Part shown: piece after piece, positions 17,053 through 25,146 of the stretch
How the letters are laid out: the number at the start of each line of letters is the position of its first letter
Position numbering within the stretch: position 1 is the stretch's first letter
Virus record (IMG/VR): IMGVR_UViG_3300000956_000001
Coordinates: 1-64,000 of that record
Strand: one strand, 5' to 3'
Source of the DNA: a virus
DNA: 64,000 nt
Position numbers and translations under genes: made by a program
The notes under the pieces: generated by a model
The model's input: the letters and a program-made list of their open reading frames with translations, nothing else
Databases searched by the model: none
Told to the model about the DNA's origin: nothing

Positions 17053-17922
17053 TTAGAGCTTGAAGATCTTGTACGGACCGTTGTCGAAGGTGACGCCAAC
17101 CGGTCCGCCGTTCGTGGTCAACGGGAAGTTCGAGCTGGTAATCGGTGCGAGCGCGCGATTACCAGCTGCGAGAGCGTTCGCCAGGGCCGACACCGTCAGC
17201 GTGCGATCACCAGCGTTTGCGCCTGCGGTAAGTGTTGCTGTGCGACCATTGCTGAATGCCAGTACGGCACCGTTAGGGATCGCGTTGGTCAGCGGATCGA
17301 CGGCGACGCTGGTTGCGGAACCAGCCGCAGCAGCAGCAACGGTCACGATGTGCTTGCCGGTCAGGTATCCGATGATGCGTGAGGTTGACGGAGTGCCGGT
17401 GTCCTTGTAGATGACAATCAGTCGCACGACGTTGCCACCAGCTACAACAGACCATGACGGGTCAGCAGCGTCAGCGACACCAGCAACAACTGTCTTGGTA
17501 CCCAGTGTCTGGTCGGTACCGACGATGCAGGCGCTCACGTCATCGTACATGTCGCTGACGGTCGAGGGTCCGTAGTTGACGGCATAGCCGCCGGAAGTGT
17601 ATGCGCTGATGCCGACAACGTTGGTACCCAGAACGGGATCGGTCAGTTCGAACGTGTTCGCTGCCTGGTTCGCGATCTTCCAGAGACCGTTCGCGGCAGT
17701 GTTGCCGCCGACGTTGTCGATGTAGACGAGGTCACCGTTTGCAAAGCCATGCGCCGTGCAGGTGACTACGATCGGAGTCGCAGCGGTTGCGCCAGTGATT
17801 GCCTTGATCGCAGTGTCAGTGGTTGCGACCGGATCGAGCAGGCCGATCTTAATGGTGTCCGTGTCCCAGTCGATAGATCCATCCAGGAACCCCTGGCGAC
17901 CAAGCTCTGTCAGTCCGTTCAT
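17053..17922 (-). CDS. Virion-like protein with FCCH-type beta module
   Basis: 289 residues. Residues ~45-95 (PIVVTCTAHGFANGDLVYI, then NGLWKIANQAANTFELTD) match the small beta module, similar to the first-catalytic-cysteine-half domain of E1 enzymes, that recurs in phage tail and decoration proteins. The Thr/Ala/Val-rich remainder ends in FDNGPYKIFKL. Reads as a structural protein. It is 3 bp after the gene at 17925 and 33 bp before the repeat protein, forming a three-gene block. Confidence 0.7.
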   Translation of the reverse strand: MNGLTELGRQGFLDGSIDWDTDTIKIGLLDPVATTDTAIKAITGATAATPIVVTCTAHGFANGDLVYIDNVGGNTAANGLWKIANQAANTFELTDPVLGTNVVGISAYTSGGYAVNYGPSTVSDMYDDVSACIVGTDQTLGTKTVVAGVADAADPSWSVVAGGNVVRLIVIYKDTGTPSTSRIIGYLTGKHIVTVAAAAAGSATSVAVDPLTNAIPNGAVLAFSNGRTATLTAGANAGDRTLTVSALANALAAGNRALAPITSSNFPLTTNGGPVGVTFDNGPYKIFKL

Positions 17923-17924
17923 GC

Positions 17925-18281
17925 TTATGCTCCTACCGGGCGCGTGGTCGAGAGACTGATAAGTACGTTGCCTTCCATGATCCTGAAAGGCTCGCCGGTT
18001 CCGTCAATGACATACAGGTCGTATACGCCAGATGTCACGTTAAGTTCTGCTGTTCGCGCACCTGGAACATCAACGAGTACCTCGCCCAGTGCACCATTAA
18101 TGGAGATTGTACCATCTTCGGTGGTATACTCAGCCAGAACGGTCGCCGACAACTTCTTGGTGCGGATCTGCATCTTGGCGGTCCAGCCAGTCAGTGGCTT
18201 GGCAACGCCAGCGACCAGTACGGCAACTGTGAATTCCAGTTTGCCGTACTGGTCGACCTGAAGATTTCTGGTTTCCGCCAC
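17925..18281 (-). CDS. Small beta-sandwich virion-like protein
   Basis: 118 residues of alternating beta strands (LEFTVAVLVAGVAKPLTGW, AKMQIRTK, GTISINGALGEVLVDVP, GVYDLYVIDGTGEPFRIMEG). This pattern resembles N-terminal domains of phage baseplate/receptor-binding subunits (BppU-like). First gene of the virion-like block, 31 bp downstream of the sliding-clamp gene. Function by pattern only. Confidence 0.62.
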   Translation of the reverse strand: MAETRNLQVDQYGKLEFTVAVLVAGVAKPLTGWTAKMQIRTKKLSATVLAEYTTEDGTISINGALGEVLVDVPGARTAELNVTSGVYDLYVIDGTGEPFRIMEGNVLISLSTTRPVGA

Positions 18282-18312
18282 GCAATCAGGTTAGTGCTGT
18301 GTCACGGTACGG

Positions 18313-19434
18313 TCAACTACTGGACGGTGCCATTTCCCTGCGCGGAGCAACCCAGGCCTCATACCCAGAATCTCCGTCGATGCACACTGGAATCATGACA
18401 TTGCTTGGATTATACTTGAGCTTCACACTCGCATTTGGCGCGTGATTGAGCGCATCAATGAGCATTCTTGGTGTGAATAGGATCTTGATGCGAAGATGAT
18501 CGGCCTGTCCAGTAAGATCAATCTCGTCGCCGAAGAGTCCGATGTCCTCGTTCTGCATGAATACGGCGAGACCGCCACGTCCGATGTAGATACTGAGGAT
18601 TGGAGCACGATCTGCACCAGCGAATTGAACTGCCCTGTTAATGCGATCCAGCAGATCGGTACGATCGAAGCTCACCTCCTCCTCGTAGGCGAGCGAGGTG
18701 ATCCTGTGAACGGGAGGCATTTCGCCACCGAGCTTAACGACTTGGATCTGTGTGTAGTCGTCAGGCATAGCGACGAACATATTACCAGTACTGCCAACCA
18801 GCACGTCACCCATCTGCTTCATGAGCGAGCCGATACTCCATGCTGGGATGACCATTGGTTCCTTGAGGTCAATCTCGCATGGAACGCGCGCGACCTTGTA
18901 GCGATCTGTCGCAAGCATGTGCTGCCCGTCGATGAGCACGCCGTTCAGTGGTGCTGGACCTTCCTTCGACGCAGCCCACTCTACGCGAGTGATGTTGCCA
19001 CCGAAGTTCGGCGCATTGACGAGTTCGAGCGCATCTACCACCGACCACTCGGGATAGAACGGGTTCTGGTTTAGATTGAGCTGAACCTTCATTCGACCCG
19101 ATGTGATAATGACAGGCCCCTTGCCGTCCCAGGTAAAGGTAACCTGCTTGCCGGTCGTGGCTGGGAGTGTGCCGATGACGCCAGCAAGAAGCTGACTTGG
19201 AAGGCGCCAACGACAAGGATCACCTTCGCACACGTTCGTGTCGATTACCTCGACGTAGAACGTCTCGACATCAGTTGCGCGGATGACACAGGGAGCATCA
19301 GTTCCAGGTGCGATGTCGAAGATAATGCCAGCTGCCTTGTCGAATGAGCTGCCCACCTTTGCTGGGGCCACGCGCGCAGCACGTTTCAAGGCATCCGCGA
19401 TTGTTCCAGCTTCGAACGTGACCCTTGTTGTCAT
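18313..19434 (-). CDS. dnaN: DNA polymerase III beta sliding clamp
   Basis: 373 residues from the ATG at 19434, which overlaps the upstream stop as ATGA; a longer in-frame extension to 19500 lies inside the upstream gene and is rejected. Three repeated clamp domains are recognisable: FEAGTIADALKRAARV at the start, GVLIDGQHMLATDRYKVAR in the second domain (the typical G-v-l-l-...-a-T-D-r-y/h-r-l), and FTPRMLIDALNHAP with a final MIPVCIDGDSGYEAWVAP in place of the usual C-terminal motif. It would tether the replicative polymerase to DNA; no polymerase is in this window. Confidence 0.87.
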   Translation of the reverse strand: MTTRVTFEAGTIADALKRAARVAPAKVGSSFDKAAGIIFDIAPGTDAPCVIRATDVETFYVEVIDTNVCEGDPCRWRLPSQLLAGVIGTLPATTGKQVTFTWDGKGPVIITSGRMKVQLNLNQNPFYPEWSVVDALELVNAPNFGGNITRVEWAASKEGPAPLNGVLIDGQHMLATDRYKVARVPCEIDLKEPMVIPAWSIGSLMKQMGDVLVGSTGNMFVAMPDDYTQIQVVKLGGEMPPVHRITSLAYEEEVSFDRTDLLDRINRAVQFAGADRAPILSIYIGRGGLAVFMQNEDIGLFGDEIDLTGQADHLRIKILFTPRMLIDALNHAPNASVKLKYNPSNVMIPVCIDGDSGYEAWVAPRREMAPSSS

Positions 19435-19664
19435 ACCTGGGTTTCGTCTTTCTGGTCGATGACCGGCTCTTCTACTGTGCTGCGTATGGCCACGACGCAC
19501 ACAATCTCGTCTACGCTGATCGTGTGAAGTTTACGCGTCCAGTCTTCCGGCGTGTTCCACTTCATTCGAGTGAGATCGCCAGTCATCTCGTTGCGAACTG
19601 TGCCGATGTAGTCGCTGTCCACGACTACCTTGGCGCCGCTCTTGAATGTGATTTCGAGCTTCAC
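19431..19664 (-). CDS. Hypothetical protein
   Basis: 77 residues, coupled at both ends by 4-bp overlaps (to the clamp and to the zinc protein upstream). Short beta strands (LEITFKSGAKVVVDSDYIG, HTISVDEIVCVVAI) suggest a small beta barrel. Not recognised. Confidence 0.68.
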   Translation of the reverse strand: MKLEITFKSGAKVVVDSDYIGTVRNEMTGDLTRMKWNTPEDWTRKLHTISVDEIVCVVAIRSTVEEPVIDQKDETQV

Positions 19665-19978
19665 GTGTTGCTCCGTCCCGCCGTTGCTTGACTAAGCCAT
19701 CCCTTAATTATCTCAGGAGTAGGAATAACCTTGCCCTCCTCTACGTCTATGAGCAGGTAGCACGCCGACACTTCTTTGTGACCTAGAGGATCACCACAGA
19801 AGTGACAGGTGTGTCGATCGTAGTTGCATCGATCGCAACAATTATACGAGGGATGCTCGCCACCACACACCTGACAAAGGCCGAGAATCCACATAGCCTT
19901 GTCGTATTGAAGACCGCGAGCCTGAGCTTCTACGGCAGCAGCCACAACTTCGACGGCAATCTTGAATTCGCTAGACAT
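19661..19978 (-). CDS. Cysteine-rich zinc-binding protein
   Basis: 105 residues. Eight cysteines and several histidines cluster at residues ~35-73 (CQVCGGEHPSYNCCDRCNYD, then HTCHFCGDPLGH), enough for two zinc sites. Helices flank the cluster. Overlaps the exonuclease end by 8 bp. Likely a nucleic-acid or protein-binding adaptor; function unknown. Confidence 0.68.
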   Translation of the reverse strand: MSSEFKIAVEVVAAAVEAQARGLQYDKAMWILGLCQVCGGEHPSYNCCDRCNYDRHTCHFCGDPLGHKEVSACYLLIDVEEGKVIPTPEIIKGWLSQATAGRSNT

Positions 19979-20660
19979 CGAGACCAGGCAGTGGATCCAT
20001 ACTACTCACGTCCTCGGGAATGCTGCAGTTGAGGAAATTCTCGTAGTAAAAGGTCAGCTCGCGAAGTGTCGCCATCATGTCGTCGCGCACGCGGTGTTTG
20101 GCGTTGGCCTTCTGGAACTGAGGCATGAGCTGCATCTCTGCGAACAGGCCGGGGTTAGCCTGACGACAGACTTCCTTGATGGCGCTGACGTCAGCGTTGC
20201 GGTAGGTGAAGAATTCGTGCGCAACGCTGAGATCGGCAGCCCAGAAGTCCCTGTCGAATGCGACCGACGATCCGGTCATAGGAAACTTTCCAGCTTCAAG
20301 ACCGCAGATCTCTGTGAGCCATTCCCAGATAGCCAGAGACACGAAGGTGGGACTGTAGTCTCCGTACTGCTTTCCGAGTCGGTGATGAATGAACTCGTAA
20401 CCTTCGGGAAGTGCGCGAACCTCGGCGGCAAGTCCGTTCTCGACATGCATCTTTCGCACGAGATCAGAAGCGGTTGCGAAGGCGTCCTCCCAGCCCTCTG
20501 GGGCAACCAGCCACGAATTGACCGCCAGAGGGCTCAGCCACCGGTCGACGATCGTGACGCCGACTTCCAGAATGGCGTCCGTAGTCCAGTCGAGACCTGT
20601 GGTTTCGGTGTCGACGACAACATATGCCGCCTTGCTCGGGTCAATCAGATGTGTTGTCAC
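19971..20660 (-). CDS. DnaQ-like 3'-5' exonuclease (DEDD family)
   Basis: 229 residues from a GTG at 20660, chosen because any earlier start would run through the HTH gene that ends at 20641. Motif Exo I is VVVDTETTGLDW with ILEVGVTIVD following. Exo II is around GSSVAFDRDFW. Exo III is HRVRDDMMATLREL with the conserved His/Asp. This is the proofreading/oligoribonuclease fold. It may proofread for a phage polymerase located outside the window or recycle short oligonucleotides. Confidence 0.82.
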   Translation of the reverse strand: MTTHLIDPSKAAYVVVDTETTGLDWTTDAILEVGVTIVDRWLSPLAVNSWLVAPEGWEDAFATASDLVRKMHVENGLAAEVRALPEGYEFIHHRLGKQYGDYSPTFVSLAIWEWLTEICGLEAGKFPMTGSSVAFDRDFWAADLSVAHEFFTYRNADVSAIKEVCRQANPGLFAEMQLMPQFQKANAKHRVRDDMMATLRELTFYYENFLNCSIPEDVSSMDPLPGLDV

Positions 20661-20889
20661 GGGGTTTGTTTGGTCCTTCCGCAAGGTATCGGTTGACTTC
20701 TGCCTTGGAGATTCGCCAGCCCTTACCTGGCTTGATTGCAGCGATGCGTCCGTCTCGACACATCCGCTGCACAGTGGCCTGCTGAAGACCGAGGATAAAT
20801 CCAACTTCCACGGGTTCGTAGAGTCTATCCTTGCCCGATAGCAGGTCTTGCGGGTCAGGTCCGGTGCTGGCAGTCACAACTTGCTCCAC
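20641..20889 (-). CDS. Excisionase-like helix-turn-helix protein
   Basis: 82 residues, GTG start at 20889. A winged HTH of the MerR/excisionase type: LYEPVEVGFILGLQQATVQRM forms the first helices, then GRIAAIKPGKGWRISKAEVNRYL gives the wing and final helix. Proteins like this bind DNA at attachment sites or early promoters. A tyrosine recombinase is encoded at 27172-28014, so a recombination-directionality role is possible but unproven. Overlaps the exonuclease start by 20 bp. Confidence 0.78.
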   Translation of the reverse strand: MEQVVTASTGPDPQDLLSGKDRLYEPVEVGFILGLQQATVQRMCRDGRIAAIKPGKGWRISKAEVNRYLAEGPNKPRDNTSD

Positions 20890-20953
20890 CCCTGCATGAG
20901 CTGTGGTCGCCCATCTTGCAGGCTTCGCAGATGAACTTCAGAATTCTCTTCAT
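20855..20953 (-). CDS. Mini cysteine-rich protein
   Basis: 32 residues (MKRILKFICEAC, then HSSC and SCDCQHRT). Five cysteines and two histidines suggest one zinc site. It lies right after the mini membrane gene ending at 20955 and overlaps the N-terminus of the HTH gene in another frame. Small size keeps confidence modest. Confidence 0.5.
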   Translation of the reverse strand: MKRILKFICEACKMGDHSSCRGGASCDCQHRT

Positions 20954-20954
20954 G

Positions 20955-21047
20955 TCACGGCCTGTCGTAGATGAGGAAGTAGCACGGAGTTGTCACGATA
21001 ATAGCAACAAGAAGAAACCACAGGAACATCCTCAGTGCTCTTATCAT
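20955..21047 (-). CDS. Mini membrane protein
   Basis: 30 residues, a single hydrophobic helix (MFLWFLLVAIIVTTPCYFLIY). Its ATG overlaps the helicase stop by 4 bp (ATGA), which supports translation. One of about 18 such mini membrane proteins on this strand. Confidence 0.6.
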   Translation of the reverse strand: MIRALRMFLWFLLVAIIVTTPCYFLIYDRP

Positions 21048-22495
21048 GTGACGTACTCCTTTGTACGAAGTGCCTTCAGAATTGCGCGCGTTACCTGGGC
21101 ATCTTCGATAACCCTGTCGAACTCTTTTGACTTTGCCTTATTGATTGCTTCGACGCGTTGCTCTGCGGTGCCGCGTGTGATGAAGTCAGTTACCTGAATC
21201 GGCTGCGTGAGGTCCGCTCCGATACGGTGTAGCCTGTCAACTGCCTGCTGGTTCAAGCCAGGAACAAATAGGCGATCTACACGGAAGGCGTTCCTCGACC
21301 ACGTCATGTTGAGCCCTACGCCAGCAACCTGCGTCATGCAGATAAGAACGCCAGCCTGCGGTAGACTGCCCATCTTCTTGACGATATCTTGTCGCTCGTT
21401 CGGCGGAACATCACCGTGGAGCTGCATATTAGGAATGCCGACCTTTGTGAATCTATCAACAAGACACTGAATCACTGGTCGAAAGCGTGTGAAAATGACA
21501 ACCTTCTCGTCACGCATAACCAGTTCGCTTGCGCGATCCACCACCGCGTCGAGCTTGTAGCTATCGTCGGGGTAGCCGAGGGTCGCTGGCGTAGCGCAGA
21601 TCTGAAGAATCCGCATAAGGCGCAGCATGGGATCTTCGGTGTCGAAGTTCTTTTCGCTTGGATCAACATTGGCGATCTCAAATTCTTCCTCTGCCTGTTC
21701 GTACAATGCAAGCTGCGCTGGGTGCAGATCCACAAGCACCTGAATGTACTGAACTTCGGGGAGGTCGAGAACATCCTTTTTGAGTCTACGAAGCATAACC
21801 TGATTCAGGATGCCGTGGAGCTGCTTTCCGTTCTTGTGGCCCGTGACAGTCCTATTTTTGAAACCACCCATTACACAGTAACGGTTCCTGTATGCGTAAT
21901 AGTTGGGGAAGAACTTCGGCGCGATGCGATTCAGCATCGGCCACAGTTCGGATACGTTGTTGAGCACCGGCGTACCTGTGAGGCAGATAGAACGATCGCC
22001 TTTTAGTGCGAGGCATGCCTTTGTGCGCTTGGCCTCGGGATTCTTGATCGTATGCGCCTCGTCGAAGATGAGCATTCGCGCGTTGAGCACATTCAGTTCG
22101 GCGAGATGGGTTTCAACCTGCTCGTAATTGACAATCAGGATCTTCGGCTTTTTCCACAGTGCGAACTCGACGATCTGAGCGGTGCGTTCGATTGAGGTAA
22201 GAGTACGTGGTCGTCCAGTTCTCGGGCTGTACTCTTGTCCCAGAATCTTGTACGGGATGCGCGTGAACTTTTCGATCTCGTCGGCCCAGTTACCACGAAG
22301 CGAGACAGGACATACCACGATGCACGTGTCACCCTGACCGGTAAACACGTCACCGATGAAGACAGTCAGAGCCTGGAGCGACTTCCCTAGTCCCATGTCA
22401 TCGGCCAGCAGGGAGCTGTTCCAATGCATGAGCTGACGGATGCCCTCGACCTGATGGGGGTAGTAGACTACCTCATCCTTCAGGTAGGGCTCCAT
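21044..22495 (-). CDS. SNF2-family DNA helicase/translocase
   Basis: 483 residues from the ATG at 22495 (MEPYLKDEVVYYPHQ); the in-frame extension to 22585 overlaps the upstream gene and has poor composition. Superfamily 2 motifs in order: Q-like YPHQVEGIRQL; Walker A DDMGLGKSLQ; IVVCPVSLRGNW; DEAH Walker B; LTGTPVLNNVSELW; then the second RecA domain with VVIFTRFRPV, LHGDVPPNERQ, and the arginine-finger motif QQAVDRLHRIGADLTQPI. SNF2 enzymes move along duplex DNA and remodel DNA-protein complexes. In phages they are thought to help replication or recombination forks. Confidence 0.92.
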   Translation of the reverse strand: MEPYLKDEVVYYPHQVEGIRQLMHWNSSLLADDMGLGKSLQALTVFIGDVFTGQGDTCIVVCPVSLRGNWADEIEKFTRIPYKILGQEYSPRTGRPRTLTSIERTAQIVEFALWKKPKILIVNYEQVETHLAELNVLNARMLIFDEAHTIKNPEAKRTKACLALKGDRSICLTGTPVLNNVSELWPMLNRIAPKFFPNYYAYRNRYCVMGGFKNRTVTGHKNGKQLHGILNQVMLRRLKKDVLDLPEVQYIQVLVDLHPAQLALYEQAEEEFEIANVDPSEKNFDTEDPMLRLMRILQICATPATLGYPDDSYKLDAVVDRASELVMRDEKVVIFTRFRPVIQCLVDRFTKVGIPNMQLHGDVPPNERQDIVKKMGSLPQAGVLICMTQVAGVGLNMTWSRNAFRVDRLFVPGLNQQAVDRLHRIGADLTQPIQVTDFITRGTAEQRVEAINKAKSKEFDRVIEDAQVTRAILKALRTKEYVT

Positions 22496-22829
22496 CGACT
22501 TCCGGGGGGCTGCCACTGGGTGTCCTCCATGTTCCGATGTGCCAAGTTCCGCAGAAGTTGTCGTAGTAGGCACTCTTGCTTCCATTGCGCCTGGCGGCTT
22601 CGAGTCCCTCTTCGAGGGAGAAGTAGTGACGCTTCTCCTTCAGCGGGAACTTCCACTTTACGACGTGCTGGCGAGGCCATTGCTCCTGTGGGATGTCCAG
22701 AGGGTCTATCATCCCAGCGCACTTATAGCTACAGTACAGACCCTTGATGATATACAGACAGAGATAGTTCCGGCACTTAAAGCATCTAATCCTGTTCGGA
22801 TAGCGGTGTGCCGAGCCGGTCTTTTGCAA
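22473..22829 (-). CDS. Hypothetical cysteine-containing protein
   Basis: 118 residues. N-terminal CFKCRNYLCLYIIKGLYCSYKC resembles a compact zinc knuckle; a second half (KEKRHYFSLEEGLEAARRNGSKSAYYDNFCGTWHIGTW) looks like a small alpha-beta domain. Overlaps the helicase start by 22 bp and the gene upstream by 44 bp. Not recognised. Confidence 0.65.
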   Translation of the reverse strand: MQKTGSAHRYPNRIRCFKCRNYLCLYIIKGLYCSYKCAGMIDPLDIPQEQWPRQHVVKWKFPLKEKRHYFSLEEGLEAARRNGSKSAYYDNFCGTWHIGTWRTPSGSPPEVDGALPEG

Positions 22830-23373
22830 TGCGTGCCTCCTCTCCGTCAGAATGACCCTCGTAGTACTCGTCCAGGTTGGCTTCGAGCTTCTCCAACTCT
22901 ACAGGGGAAAGGGTAGATTCTCCATCCAGTCCCTGCCGGTACCCGAGATCATAGGAGACGTGACGATCACTGAAGATGCCGTCGACGTACGCTGTCTTGG
23001 GATCTTCGGCGAGCAGCGTTTCGTAATCCGGCTGGTCGATCGCAAGACCAGCGCGCATCTTCGAGATGCAATCCCGACACGCCAGGCGTCCACTACGTGA
23101 CCGCAGGACAGCGCTATCCTTTTTCTTCCCATGCACCCACGAAGTAATTTCCTCGTGCGTGTCGGGATCGCTTGGATCGACACGGCGCTGACAAAAGCAG
23201 CACTGGTGCCGTGTCGTAAGATCAGGTTCCTCTTGTGTAACAGCGTTTTCTTCATGTGCCTCGTCTCCGGAGGGAGGATCAAACAAGGCTTCCTGGCAAG
23301 TTTCCAGTACCTGATGGTATCCAGTACCGATGTCAATCGTGGGCGAGTCCGTCGGTCCAGTGGACGGTTCCAT
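22786..23373 (-). CDS. Hypothetical protein with split zinc knuckle
   Basis: 195 residues. An acidic N-terminus is followed by CCFCQRRVDPSDPDTHEEITSW and, ~30 residues later, ACRDCISKM, a spacing typical of a treble-clef or zinc-ribbon site. The C-terminal third is helical and acidic (VELEKLEANLDEYYEGHSD). Function unknown. Confidence 0.65.
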   Translation of the reverse strand: MEPSTGPTDSPTIDIGTGYHQVLETCQEALFDPPSGDEAHEENAVTQEEPDLTTRHQCCFCQRRVDPSDPDTHEEITSWVHGKKKDSAVLRSRSGRLACRDCISKMRAGLAIDQPDYETLLAEDPKTAYVDGIFSDRHVSYDLGYRQGLDGESTLSPVELEKLEANLDEYYEGHSDGEEARIAKDRLGTPLSEQD

Positions 23374-23518
23374 CAGCGTCTACTCTCATCCCAGGTCCGA
23401 TTACTGCTTCAGTGAATGGATCGCGCACCTGCTGGAGGACAGGCTCGCCGGACGGTGCGTCGGGATCGAAGAACTGACTTACGTCAAAATCCCTTTGTTC
23501 GGGCGTCAGCTCGGCCAC
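23333..23518 (-). CDS. Small hypothetical protein
   Basis: 61 residues, acidic, with Pro/Asp-rich sequence (SQFFDPDAPSGEPVLQQV) and a C-terminal GMRVDADGTVHWTDGLAHD. Its ATG directly overlaps the upstream stop by 1 bp (23518). Not recognised. Confidence 0.62.
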   Translation of the reverse strand: MAELTPEQRDFDVSQFFDPDAPSGEPVLQQVRDPFTEAVIGPGMRVDADGTVHWTDGLAHD

Positions 23519-23880
23519 TAGATGCCGTGCATCGAGGTCTCGTGCGCCGTGCTACCACAGGTCAGGCACGCCTTGTGCTTGAGTTGCAGGTAGACCGACA
23601 GCTGGCCCGACAGGTAGTGCGGAAACACTGTGTCAGCTTGCGTTGCAAGATGCTGCATGAGCGTGAACAGCGTGTACGTGTGTTCAGCGTTCATCTCTCT
23701 CATCATGCGGTCGATCGAGGCGCGCAACTCTTGCGCCTGTGCATGCGCGCGATCGTGGGCTTCTTGCTGAGCCTTGATGAATGCAGCTGGTCCCACGATT
23801 ACCATTTCTCCGTCACTGTGCGTCTCGATGTCTTGATCATTCTCTTCGTTTTCATCTGGAACGTCGGCATCTTCGCTCAT
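23518..23880 (-). CDS. Hypothetical protein, coiled coil plus CxxC
   Basis: 120 residues: an acidic disordered N-terminus (residues 1-25), a long helix (AFIKAQQEAHDRAHAQAQELRASI), and a C-terminal CLTCGSTAHETSMHG that could bind zinc. First gene after a hairpin, with a -10-like TATGAT at 23901-23906 on its upstream side. Function unknown. Confidence 0.65.
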   Translation of the reverse strand: MSEDADVPDENEENDQDIETHSDGEMVIVGPAAFIKAQQEAHDRAHAQAQELRASIDRMMREMNAEHTYTLFTLMQHLATQADTVFPHYLSGQLSVYLQLKHKACLTCGSTAHETSMHGI

Positions 23881-23909
23881 GATTTCCTGTCTTGTATGGT
23901 ATCATAGAG

Positions 23910-23947
23910 GCTGGCCCGGTAGCCACACACTCGACTACCGGGCCAGC
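23910..23947 (-). terminator. 13-bp stem-loop between the SSB-like gene and the next operon
   Basis: Perfect inverted repeat (23910-23922 pairs with 23935-23947), GC-rich, 12-nt loop. It follows the stop of the gene at 23966 on the - strand. There is no T-run on that strand, but GC-rich hairpins without U-tails are common terminators in streptomycete phages. Confidence 0.7.
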
Positions 23948-23965
23948 TTTACCTTGCAGTGCGAA

Positions 23966-25111
23966 CTAGAAGGGCAGTGCCTCGTCGTCTCGGGCACTGC
24001 CAACGACTGGCGTTGAAGGTGCCGAAGTCGTCGGGAACGGCATACCAGCAGGCTCGACCACCAGGCCAGTAACTACTGGCGCCGGAGTCACGACGACGGG
24101 CTGTGCCGCCTGCGCTGCCTGTGCAGCAGCCTGGTCCCGCTGCCACTGCTCGAATGCCGCGCGCTGTGGATCGACGGCGGGCTGGGCGGGCTGGACAGGT
24201 GCTGCCGTCGACGGTTGCACGACGGTCTGCTGTCCAGGAGCCCAGCTGTTGTTGCCGAAGCCAGCATTGACGTTCTGCTGAGCGATGTTCTGACCGGTCA
24301 CGTTCTCCTGCTGCTTGTCGTCGTCGTCGTTGCGCGGCGGACGAGTCACATAGCCTCGAACCTGAAGATAGTTCTGCTGGTACATCGGCCAGAGTCCCTG
24401 GTCGGTGCGCCCTGTTGCCACCATGGTCGGAACGTAGTACTTGTTCTTACCACGCATCTGTGCAGTAAGGCCCCACCTGCCGCGGATGGCAAAGGCGGGA
24501 AGCTCCTGTCGGTGGATGCTTCCGAAGAACGACTTGCTGATGTTGATACTGGAGCGCTGGGCAGTGAACAGCGCGAGCATCGATGGCTCGTTACCCTCGG
24601 ATGCGTAGAGGAGTACGATGGCGTGCTGCTGGCTGCACCAGGTCTTCTTGCCGTCTGGGTGACTTCCCCACGTAGCGAGGCGACAAGTTGAGCAGGGAAG
24701 CGTCGTGCGTCCCGCCTCGTTCTTGGCGAAGTCGTTCGGATTCCAGCCGGTTGCCTGCCAGGGGAAGGCCTCCAGCGGGTCTTTGCTTGTGGTGTTCGGG
24801 TAGCCAGCCGAGTTGTCGACCGAGCGACACATCGGCTTCTTCTTGGTGCTGTCGTCCATGATGGCGGGCCACAGCACCCGCTGCTTCACGAGACCCAGCG
24901 GAATGACCTCGATAACCGGGTAGGCCAGCTCCGGTGCAAGGCTGTCGACGTAGCCACCCATCTCGTGATTGATCGAGAGTCGTGGGAGCTTGAGGTCTTC
25001 GACACCGAAGTCCTCAAGGCCGGTCACAGAGTCGTCATACACTCCGGGACCAACCAGATCGGTACCTGGCTCTGTCACGTTTTGTCCGTTCTGCCGTTTT
25101 GTCTGTTTCAC
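23966..25111 (-). CDS. Putative single-stranded-DNA-binding protein with SSB-type acidic tip
   Basis: 381 residues. Residues ~40-250 form a folded domain with a cysteine pair (LPCSTCRLATWG) and strands such as LPAFAIRGRWGLTAQM. Residues ~265-370 are a disordered Gln/Pro/Ala linker (QQNVNAGFGNNSWAPGQQ, later QWQRDQAAAQAAQ). The protein ends ARDDEALPF, which matches the DD-x-[IL]-P-F tip by which bacterial SSB recruits replication and repair proteins. The architecture (domain, flexible linker, acidic tip) is therefore SSB-like although the core does not show an obvious OB-fold signature. Could instead be a recombination mediator. Confidence 0.65.
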   Translation of the reverse strand: MKQTKRQNGQNVTEPGTDLVGPGVYDDSVTGLEDFGVEDLKLPRLSINHEMGGYVDSLAPELAYPVIEVIPLGLVKQRVLWPAIMDDSTKKKPMCRSVDNSAGYPNTTSKDPLEAFPWQATGWNPNDFAKNEAGRTTLPCSTCRLATWGSHPDGKKTWCSQQHAIVLLYASEGNEPSMLALFTAQRSSINISKSFFGSIHRQELPAFAIRGRWGLTAQMRGKNKYYVPTMVATGRTDQGLWPMYQQNYLQVRGYVTRPPRNDDDDKQQENVTGQNIAQQNVNAGFGNNSWAPGQQTVVQPSTAAPVQPAQPAVDPQRAAFEQWQRDQAAAQAAQAAQPVVVTPAPVVTGLVVEPAGMPFPTTSAPSTPVVGSARDDEALPF

Positions 25112-25146
25112 AGGACTTGTGTGGTTCTGGCGTTACTGTACGCGGA

